NCBI GenBank assembly: GCA_022539475.1
Contig: VCMS01000154.1
Span: 130,211 to 194,210, forward strand
DNA from: Gracilaria domingensis
Taxonomy: Eukaryota; Rhodophyta; Florideophyceae; Gracilariales; Gracilariaceae
Length of the DNA stretch: 64,000 nt
Direction: 5' to 3'
Shown here: one piece after another, positions 56,849 through 64,000 of the stretch
How the letters are laid out: each line of letters starts with the position of its first letter
How positions within the stretch are numbered: position 1 is the first letter of the stretch
Notes under the pieces: model-generated
Seen by the model: only the letters and a program-made list of their open reading frames with translations
Databases searched by the model: none
What the model was told of the DNA's origin: nothing
Made by a program: the position numbers and the translations under genes

Positions 56849-56869
56849 GGCTTGATACCAAGTGAACAA

Positions 56870-58060
56870 CAGGTGGAGGAACGTAGTGGATGCTGCCTGA
56901 TCGATAGAGCCGCTAGGTCTTGAAGCTGACCGGTGGAAAGATGATGCGAGTAGGAGGAATGGAGAGATAATGCAGGGAAGGAAGCCGTTATATATTGTTG
57001 TGTCGAAGGGTCCAGGTACGAGTTAAGCGTACGTAAATTTCCACTGCATTGATAGTATATTAGTCTCGGGTGGCAAGACAGACCGCAAAGCCGAAAGATA
57101 TATATTCGACGGTAGTATTGAGACGCTTTTGTGTATTTCTTTTCAGGCAAAAGCACGTGACTCGCGGTGAGGATCTACCATACCGGGAGAGCGGAAGCGC
57201 GAGTTTTCTTTTATGAACGAAATGGGCAGCGTGTTTCGAGGGTTTGGTACACTGAAGGTGATAGAATGGGGAGTATAGCGATGTACTTGCCTGGAAATCG
57301 TGTAGTTTCATCCGAAGCAAAGGACTGACGGTAGCAAGGTGACTGCCATAAGGGAAGCCAGAGCAGCCATGGAGGCTAACGCTTTACTGAAGTGAGACAG
57401 AGGCTGATGGCTGCATGCTTTACGATAGTCAAGTGACGTTGGCGAGGAAGAAGGTGGGGCAAGATTCTGTAAGTTTGGCCCCACGCGTCCACGGTGATGC
57501 CACGGTGAGGGAGAGCAGTGATGAACGTGGAGAGTGGTTATGGGCTTCTGGTGACAAAAGTATGCTGGCACAACAAGGATGTTGGGGTGGGCGTGAGTTA
57601 GTGGTTAGCAATGAGCAGACGTACAACGAAGTGGACCGCATTCTGCCGTTGAAAGGCGTCAAGCGCAGCGACAGAGCCTGACGTAGAAGTGGCAAAAGAG
57701 TTTGGCAACCGGGAGCGCACGGAGGAAACAAGTCACGACAAAGAAGCGTTGAGGTTAGCTACTTGCACGTAGCGACAGCAAATGCGCCGAGAGCACAAAA
57801 AGGACGCATGTACAAAATGCTGGCAAACGGGGAAGGGCGGCGCTGACGTGGCACATGTGAAGCGGCACCGCCCATTGGCCGCGCTTGCAGTGCTTGGCGA
57901 CCACCTGTTGGCCAATTGCACCGCCATGGCGCGCTCATCTGTCCACCGATGCAGAAGGCTGCGCACAGTCAGCAAGTCAAACCTGACTTGGGATCAATCC
58001 ACGTCGTGGACGTGGCCACGCCGACATCCCATTCGCTTTGGTATAAAGTTTTAAACCTTT
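56870..58060. other. Intergenic, no firm gene
   Basis: The minus strand near 57370-57310 reads a signal-peptide-like MAALASLMAVTLLPSVLCFG followed at once by a stop, and a splice donor CAG-GCAAGT lies 25 bases further on. This could be the first exon of a small secreted protein whose rest I cannot find. No other gene is supported. Confidence 0.3.
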
Positions 58061-58077
58061 GCCCACAGTACACCAGC

Positions 58078-58150
58078 GCTCTCGTAGCTCAGTTGGTTAG
58101 AGCGCCAGCCTAACATGCTGGAGGTCAGGAGTTCGACCCTCCTCGAGAGT
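58078..58150 (+). tRNA. tRNA-Val (AAC)
   Basis: A 73-base cloverleaf: acceptor GCTCTCG/CGAGAGT, D-arm AGCTCAGTTGGTTAGAGC, anticodon stem CCAGC/GCTGG with loop CTAACAT (anticodon AAC), and T-arm AGGAGTTCGACCCTCCT. There is no intron and no encoded CCA. A T-run at about 58166 can end Pol III transcription. Confidence 0.97.
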
Positions 58151-58322
58151 AACGTATTGGACGAATTTTTACTCTTTCACGGACAGATCATTTATGTACT
58201 GTTCAAAAGTTCGAACCTTCTGTTTGAAGAATTAATAGTCCTGCAAACACATCGATTGCTGGTCTACATTAGCTCTTTCGCTTATCCGTCGCGGCCACTT
58301 CGCCGTCTTTTGCCGTCGCCCA

Positions 58323-59420
58323 TTAGTTCGAGCGCACCATCGCCTTCCAGCTCTTACCTCCGACAATCCTTATTGGTAGCGCGTCCGCCGTTCTTACCAC
58401 CCCAGAAAGCGTCACGTCATTATCACCCACCTTGGCGAACAAAGTTTCCACTTCAAATCGATGCCGCATCGCTGCCTCCAGCTCTACATCTCTTGCCGCG
58501 TACCCGAGTTCCTCTATCGTTTCCCGCCCCATCGCTCGGTTCAGCGTTACTCCCAGAATGCCAACGTACTTGTGCTCCGCCTTGGGCCCATTGACAAGCG
58601 TCACGTCAATATCTAAATGACGACGTTCTTCCTCGTCCAATTTCTCTGCGCGAACAATATACTCATTTTCAGCACTTCGAACACTGATTGCACCGTCTTC
58701 GTCGCTGAGCACTATCTCTGAGTCATCGAAGCGTTTGTCACCCGAGAGGACTTTCCCGTTCAATACCACTTCAGTCTTCCACTTCCCACTTTCTGCTCCG
58801 TCCTCGACCAGAGACACTGCCAACTCGTCCTTTCCCCCGTTCAGTCTCATGCCAAACTGATCAAAGTACGTCTTCTCAATTCCATTCTTCGCCCAACGTC
58901 TGGCTGATCGGATCTTGGTAACGACAAGGTCTCCTCCATAGCGTCCGAACAGCGCATAGAACTTGTTGTGCACTCCGTGGAAGTCAAACTTCTTGCCGTC
59001 AAACCCAACAAGATGAGGATCTCCCCGTCCACCAGGCTTCACGCACGAACCGAAACCATCGGACTTGCACACAACATTGCAGCGGAATCTAATTACGCGT
59101 CGCACTACCACTCGGCGCACGCGGCGGCCCTTCACCATTCTCCATACTACCTTACGCTGCACATCCACCTTCTTCTTCACCACTTTGCGAAGGATGCGGC
59201 AATGAGCCTTTCCTGCACCGCCTTTGCAAACGTAGCCTCGCACACAGTTGTTCGTAGTAGGACATTTCTTCATTGCTTTTGTGCATGCTTCAGCTGCTGT
59301 TGCACCTCTTCCAGATCCCCTTCCTCCTTGTTTGCATACACATGATCCGTAATCAGCGCCGATAACGTTGCCAAAGAGACACAAGCTTACGAGTACACCG
59401 AAAAGCAGTCGAGTATGCAT
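58323..59420 (-). CDS. Secreted VWD/root-cap-like protein
   Basis: The 365-residue frame starts at ATG 59420 with a signal peptide (MHTRLLFGVLVSLCLFGNVIGA). A short Cys-rich module (SCVCKQGGRGSGRGA to CKGGAGKAHC) and a very basic stretch (KKKVDVQRKVVWRMVKGRR) follow. The main domain opens with GDPHLVGFDGKKFDFHG, the hallmark of von Willebrand D and of plant root-cap/LEA-type domains, and continues with beta strands to GKSWKAMVRSN. The location should be the cell wall or outside. Its 3' end faces the tRNA-Val gene. Three TGACGT-like sites lie within 280 bases upstream. Confidence 0.75.
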   Translation of the reverse strand: MHTRLLFGVLVSLCLFGNVIGADYGSCVCKQGGRGSGRGATAAEACTKAMKKCPTTNNCVRGYVCKGGAGKAHCRILRKVVKKKVDVQRKVVWRMVKGRRVRRVVVRRVIRFRCNVVCKSDGFGSCVKPGGRGDPHLVGFDGKKFDFHGVHNKFYALFGRYGGDLVVTKIRSARRWAKNGIEKTYFDQFGMRLNGGKDELAVSLVEDGAESGKWKTEVVLNGKVLSGDKRFDDSEIVLSDEDGAISVRSAENEYIVRAEKLDEEERRHLDIDVTLVNGPKAEHKYVGILGVTLNRAMGRETIEELGYAARDVELEAAMRHRFEVETLFAKVGDNDVTLSGVVRTADALPIRIVGGKSWKAMVRSN

Positions 59421-59565
59421 ATTGATCTTTGACGGTGAGAAATGTAGAATTGTATATCACTTGTGAGTCTCGCTGCAAGAGAGCGAAACAGAAGATGTAG
59501 AATAGAAATTTGGTCAGTGCCGAATGTCCGAGCAGGGGAGTTAGACATCGGGTGTATACCAACGA

Positions 59566-59694
59566 AGACGTCTTTTTAAAGGTGATGGAGCTCGTTGGGT
59601 GGCACCACCGTCAATCATACCATCGTTGACGTCTACCCCCACTGCGTCAAAACCCGTTGGGCTCCATCCACGTCAATCGTGCCATTGCTGACGT
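59566..59694. promoter_or_regulatory. Cluster of TGACGT/ACGTCA-type palindromes
   Basis: CGTCAA...TTGACG at 59609-59631 and ACGTCAAT...GCTGACGT at 59670-59694 are two similar spaced palindromes, and GACGTC lies at 59567-59572 next to a TTTTTAAA TATA-like box. They sit 150-275 bases upstream of the start codon at 59420. ACGT-core sites are known bZIP targets. Confidence 0.5.
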
Positions 59695-60002
59695 GATACC
59701 CTCCTTGCCTCAAACCCTGCGAGGATGTAGTTTACAGCTCAACGTAAGCCCATTGCGAACCAAGCAGGCTGAATTGGATTCTAGTCACTTTGCTACCCAC
59801 AACCACGTGTGTCTCAAATTGGGCACCCGTTGAACAGCACCATCTAGCGAAAACACCCAGGGTCGAGTGTCATTAACGGCACCTTAGGGACAGTTCATGT
59901 TCGTACATCCAGCATTGTAGAAAATAGCTGACCTCAGCAGCTGCGATGCGATGATTGGTACAACGGTTACACAGAGAAAGGTGTCATCTGGAAGGATGCA
60001 GA

Positions 60003-60026
60003 ATGAATGAATGAATGAATGAATGA
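60003..60026. repeat. GAAT microsatellite
   Basis: Six tandem GAAT units lie in non-coding DNA. Confidence 0.9.
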
Positions 60027-60098
60027 GTACACTACGCGTAGATCACATTGTTGCACGGTGCTCGAGACTACAGATTTAACAATGACAGCTGCTGTCTC

Positions 60099-60840
60099 TT
60101 ACCACTGCCGAGGGTTTGAATTCAGATGCATAGATTGATTGTCGTGGATTACATAAGGCCGTCGAACTAGCAGTGTGCAATGCCACGCATCAGTGCTCAG
60201 GTGTGATATGCTTACCAATGCGATACGTAACTGGCCCAACACCGAATACATGTTCAAGGCAAAGTATATCTCAATACGTTCGAGAATCGGATGCGACTTG
60301 TGTGACAAATTCTCCGTCAAGGAGACAGGTGGTGTGGATGGAATCGATTGAGCCGGTGTAAGTCTACTGTATAAGCCAAGATCGCGTGCATTATGCATTT
60401 TTTTGTAATGCATAGCATTTGAAGTAAGTAGGCTTGGGAGTTCAATAGCCACGGTGAACTCTTTTCGTAATCTCGGGATCTCATTCATTCATGCATTTCT
60501 CTCTCTTTATGTGCACCGTTGGTAACTAGGACGTAATTGCCAGTCGAGGAGTTCCTATACTTCTGTTGACAGAGAGAAATCCGGATGCGGAATCACGAGG
60601 CATTGGCAAGCAGAAACATCCGGATGAGTGAGAGTCCATTGGTTTTGAAAGGAGAATTCGAAAAAGAAAAGCAGTACCAATTGTCAGCCCCCAGTAGGAA
60701 GCAGAAATGAGAAGAGAGTACAATGGACCATCGACATCATTTGCAAACATTTGTGATGAAATGGTGACGTCAATATCAGCAATGCCGTATGATGTTCTGC
60801 AATACCTTTGGTACAAGGATTCCAAATAGGACAGAATCAA
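60099..60840 (-). CDS. Possible multi-exon membrane protein gene
   Basis: Minus-strand segments look coding: DVDGPLYSLLISASYWGLTI with a hydrophobic GTAFLFRILL (about 60740-60640), SLTENLSHKSHPILERIEIY with FALNMYSVLGQLRIAL (about 60330-60210, ending at a GTAAGC donor) and RRPYVIHDNQSMHLNS (about 60170-60110, ending at a GTAAGA donor). If spliced they would form a small membrane protein; no family is recognised. Confidence 0.3.
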
Positions 60841-61351
60841 TCACAATCGAAGCTGGATCGTACAGGTGACAGTCTATCAAAGCGGAGTGAAACGGACATA
60901 GGTATGTAAAGAATATAAACGAAAGAGGCTTACACGATATTCTTTAAGTGCAACTTGCATGCCCGTGACTTCAGGGACCTTGAACTGCAGTTAGACTTCT
61001 AACTAGAAGGGAGGAGTTCTCCTTGACCTCAGATCGAATGATCATTCGTCGGTTGGCAAACTTTTGTTAGCGATTTATAGGGGCCAACGTTCTTCAACTC
61101 CTGTGTAGTACCATAGTCAGCCAGCTTACCCACTCCCGCAGTCTCTTCTGCACCATTCGTTCCTCCTGCGCCATTCCTGGTAAAACGGCCAGACTAACCT
61201 GATCTTGAGCATTAGCCCATTGCATTACAACCAGGAGGCTTTTATACACTGCCCTGCTCCCGGGTGAAGCCTTGTGGTATAAATGGCGGATACTTCTCGG
61301 TGACAAAATGATTTGTATTCGAAACCATCTCTAGGATAGATAGGAAGGCTA

Positions 61352-61561
61352 TGTAACACAGAGGACAGCCTACAAGCCGAAGTCACGCCTGATCACCGTG
61401 CTTGGCTTGTAGCTGACGTGTTACGAGACAGTCAGAGACAGTAGACATCTTGTAGGATAGTTGTAGACATCTGTAGACTGCTACAAGATCTGTATTAAAG
61501 GAGCGTCAGCCGGCCTTCCCCTCCATCGAGGAAGGCCAGACTCAACCATCATAGTGTTACA
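61352..61561. mobile_element. Solo LTR, 210 bp, with exact 5-bp target duplication
   Basis: The element begins TGTAACAC and ends GTGTTACA (8-bp inverted termini, TG...CA). GGCTA flanks it on both sides (61347-61351 and 61562-61566). Inside are TGTAGACATC repeats and a GGCCTTCC/GGAAGGCC stem. It is distinct from the solo LTR at 51154. Copia-type size; family not certain. Confidence 0.85.
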
Positions 61562-61650
61562 GGCTACCTGTTACTTTGTCGTTGTAGCTCATTAATGTAA
61601 TACTTGTGCTGCAATATAAAGATAATAATATTATCTTCGAATGTTGCTGT

Positions 61651-61704
61651 ACTGTAAATCCTTACAGAAATAAGCAGATGCTTATTTCTGTAAGGACTTA
61701 CAGT
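61651..61704. repeat. Near-perfect foldback, 26-bp arms
   Basis: ACTGTAAATCCTTACAGAAA from 61651 pairs with the arm ending at 61704. There is one mismatch and a 2-base loop. Confidence 0.88.
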
Positions 61705-61983
61705 AGAAAGGATTTAGTTTAGATCAGAAGAGGTATCTCCGGGAAGCTGATATAGCGCCAGCACAGTCGGGTGCCTTCGCGCTCTACGCGATGGGAGAAG
61801 ACGCTGCCGATGTCGTCATGCTCGTGCACTTCGACAGAGCTTCGTCCTGGAGAGAGAAATTTACGCACGTGTCGGGCTGCTTCGAAAGAGTCCGAGAAAC
61901 TAGCGGCTCAGCCTAATCGAAAGCATATCGAAAAGGCCTTTACAAAGTTGTAGACAAAAGAGATTACGCTGAGAACGCCATAG

Positions 61984-62918
61984 TTAGGGAAGGAAGGGGA
62001 CGTGGGCAAGAACTGGTGCACATTCAAGACACGGGTTCTGCGAAAAGCCAGCACGGAGCAGCAGCTTTCTAACGTCCAGGACAAGGTCCTGGTGCCTAGC
62101 AGTGGTGTTAGTCTTGTAAGCGATCTCCAAGGCCTTTGTGAAGGCACCGAACGCAGGGCCGTTTTCCGGTTGCACGTCTTTGCACTTTTCGTTGGCCTGA
62201 CATGCGGTCATCAACACGCACACGTCACGGTTGTTACTCAAGGGTGTTGGCACATAAACGTCTCTTGGCGCTGATGGCGAAGAGGAACGTTCGACGCGGG
62301 TGTGGGTCTTCAGCACGCTGTACGGGATGAAGCGATCGACCTGATGGCCAGAGAATGACGGCGTGGGCACGGAAGGACGGTTCACATCGTTCAACTTATC
62401 GCCGTGTATGATGCGATGCGTGCCGTCAAACAGGGTGCCAGAGTGACAGCAGTCCATGATGGCGGTGGCGCGCACCGACGGCGGAAAACGCGCAAAGTAA
62501 GACCGCAGCTGATCATCAGTGATGCCTCGCCAGTCGGAGGTGAGGATGGCCTCGTCCAGACCGTCTGCCTCGTTGACGTCGTTCGTCGGCACCTGGGTGC
62601 CGTGGCCTGAGAAATAGAACACAACGTGGTCGCCCGGGCGGGCTTTGCGCACGAGCGTTTCCAGACTCATGAGGATGAGATCGTACTCGGCGGGGTACCA
62701 GCGCGGGTGTGCGTCTGAGAGCGCATCGACGTTGAAGCCGTTCTTGACCAGGATTGACGCGATTGTTTCGGCGTCGTTGAGACAGCCTTTGACTACAGAA
62801 ACGGGAAGTTAGCAGGGTGTTGCCGACGAAACGGACGGACGGGGGGCTGTGGGGGATACTTACGCTCTTGGGAGGAGCCAATATAGTTGATGCCGACGAC
62901 GAGGGCGTGCTTGGCCAT
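61984..62918 (-). CDS. Type I-like metacaspase, two exons
   Basis: Exon 1 (62918-62864) encodes MAKHALVVGINYIGSSQE and ends at a GTAAGT donor. Exon 2 (62792-61984) continues after a CTGTAG acceptor with LKGCLNDAETIASIL. Together they give 287 residues. The p20 catalytic dyad is present: His in FYFSGHGTQ (about residue 82) and Cys in IMDCCHSGT (about residue 134), which replaces the usual DSCHSG. A p10-like part follows (VCVLMTACQANEKCKD; GPAFGAFTKALEIAY). There is no N-terminal prodomain. Metacaspases cut after Arg or Lys and act in stress responses and cell death. The intron is 71 bp. Confidence 0.93.
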
Positions 62919-63275
62919 GGTGGGGGCAGTGAGCAATGGAGCTTTGCGTGCGTGGGAGAGCGGCGGCGCTCCCTGCGCGCTTTGGGTAGAGCGTAGCGCA
63001 TTTATGTATGTTCACCGTGGCGGGGTGCGGCACGGCGGCGGACCGTTGGCGGAACGTCGGCGGTTTGTCCACGGGAGATGAAGCGAAGCAGCGAAACGCG
63101 CTGCTCTGCGCTTGCAGCGCGCTGCACCACGCGCGCAAACCTCGTTGCCGCGCAGCGTTGCAGCTCGTGGCGTCGGCCGTTGTTGGGGCCATCAAAGCAA
63201 AACGGCGAGCGGCATAGTGCGCCGCCGCGAGCGGCATAGTGCGCCGCTGGCAAAAACAGCCGCGAACGGTTACGG

Positions 63276-63346
63276 GCGTCTGCCGGGGATCGAACCCGGG
63301 ACCTCTTGCACCCAAAGCAAGAATCTTACCCCTAGACCACAGACGC
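63276..63346 (-). tRNA. tRNA-Pro (TGG)
   Basis: On the minus strand the 71-base cloverleaf has a perfect acceptor GCGTCTG/CAGACGC, anticodon stem CTTGC/GCAAG with loop TTTGGGT (anticodon TGG), and T-arm with GGTTCGATCC. There is no intron. It closely resembles standard eukaryotic tRNA-Pro. Confidence 0.97.
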
Positions 63347-64000
63347 CAAGGAGTGCCCACCGCTCTCGTGCCGACCGGGCGGCGCCCGAGTGTACTTATA
63401 CCTGCGCTTCTTGCTCCGCCGAGCCTGACGGCGCCTGGCCGCGCCGCTGCCGCCGCGTATCCTGTGCCGCACCTGCACCTGCGCCGGCTCCAGCCCGTCC
63501 GTTTCGACCGACACCGCCAGGAAGTACGGCCGCTGCAGCGTCAGCCGCCGCTTCATCTTCGTTTTCCGCTCACCACACACATCGCTGACGCCACTCACGT
63601 GAACCAGGGAGCACCGCCGCGCCGCGTAGTTCTCGTCCGCCACTTCGTCTTCACCGCAGTCATACAGCGCCAGCGATGTCGTTCCAATCGTCACCTTCGA
63701 ACATGTCGAGAGTACGTCCAGCTGCCGCTTGCGGCGGGAGCGCCCGAACAGCTTGAATACCACTTGGTACTCCGCATCCGTTTCGTGCAGGAAATGAGAT
63801 AGATCCGTCTCCATGCGCGATGCACCCACCGTGCGTCTTTTGCCGAACTTGAGTGCTAGCGCCTCCATCGGCGCCACGATCGCGATCGGGAATGTTGAAA
63901 CGAACGCCTCATCGGGTGGCAGCACAGAAGGAGACTGGCTCGCACTTGGCCGCACTGTTCGGAACTCTTCTTCAGGAACGCTTGCGAATGGCGCCTCACT
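63332..64000 (-). CDS. Hypothetical protein, 5' part outside the window
   Basis: The frame is open from the window edge to a TAG at 63332. It shows a globular part with beta-strand character (ALALKFGKRRTVGASRMETD; YQVVFKLFGRSRRKRQLDV; TIGTTSLALYDCGED; PYFLAVSVETDGLEP), reminiscent of C2-like domains, and an Arg/Lys-rich tail (GSGAARRRQARRSKKRRYKY). Its last five codons and stop lie inside the first 15 bases of the tRNA-Pro gene on the same strand. A possible donor CAG-GTATAAG near 63400 could remove this tail. No family is assigned. Confidence 0.55.
   Translation of the reverse strand, partial: SEAPFASVPEEEFRTVRPSASQSPSVLPPDEAFVSTFPIAIVAPMEALALKFGKRRTVGASRMETDLSHFLHETDAEYQVVFKLFGRSRRKRQLDVLSTCSKVTIGTTSLALYDCGEDEVADENYAARRCSLVHVSGVSDVCGERKTKMKRRLTLQRPYFLAVSVETDGLEPAQVQVRHRIRGGSGAARRRQARRSKKRRYKYTRAPPGRHESGGHSLASVV

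Noticed and set aside
58115-58594. 159-codon plus-strand frame after tRNA-Val
   Set aside because: It overlaps the VWD-like gene on the other strand and begins inside the tRNA.
62516-63253. Several long frames on both strands around the metacaspase first exon and tRNA-Pro
   Set aside because: GC-rich shadows; splice signals and the catalytic motifs define the real gene.

Overview
The window is nuclear DNA from a eukaryote with small, mostly intron-poor genes. Two Pol III tRNA genes, clear GT-AG introns of roughly 50-110 bp, TATA-like boxes, a CENP-E/KIN-7-type kinesin, a bZIP factor, a metacaspase and chromovirus-type LTR elements all point that way. Compact single-exon genes mixed with a few small-intron genes, many transposon remnants and small secreted cysteine-rich proteins would suit a multicellular red alga (Chondrus-like florideophyte). 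That placement is inference from style, not from a diagnostic gene.

Layout. 0-3 kb: one acidic unknown gene with a shifted frame, then non-coding DNA. 3.1-15.3 kb: a hAT-type MITE split by a ~11.9 kb Ty3/gypsy chromovirus (3313-15210) with 974-bp LTRs that differ by about 1 percent, so the insertion is young. It carries a free-standing chromodomain frame and a 617-codon antisense frame between integrase and the 3' LTR. 15.6-17.1 kb: short tandem repeats and a diverged ~82-bp satellite. 17.6-18.5 kb: two small unknown genes. 20.2-24.4 kb: two tandem ionotropic glutamate receptor genes with the same five-exon structure. 26.2-28.6 kb: a cluster of related MITE-like elements and perfect foldbacks. 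29.1-34.7 kb: acetate-transporter family protein, quinone-oxidoreductase-like MDR enzyme, secreted VWA-type protein and a tiny secreted Cys-rich protein. 35.8-36.3 kb: an intact-ended hAT MITE with a perfect 8-bp target duplication. 38.9 kb: a Tudor-like chromatin protein. 42.2-45.0 kb: two PIF/Harbinger-type transposase copies facing each other between matching terminal repeats. 45.2-46.2 kb: LTR-like DNA. 48.8-51.0 kb: kinesin. 51.2 and 61.4 kb: two solo LTRs with exact 5-bp duplications. 52.1-53.0 kb: a secreted protein built of 70-residue Cys-rich repeats. 53.3-56.8 kb: possible multi-exon genes and a bZIP factor. 58.1-59.4 kb: tRNA-Val and a secreted VWD-like protein. 62-64 kb: metacaspase, tRNA-Pro and the end of an unknown gene.

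The genes do not form one pathway. The strongest unusual signals are the tandem short glutamate receptors that lack an amino-terminal domain, the chromovirus with its antisense frame and internal polypurine-tract copies, the nested and palindromic transposon structures, and the set of near-perfect foldbacks scattered through the intergenic DNA. Coordinates of introns were read by eye from splice signals and paralog comparison.
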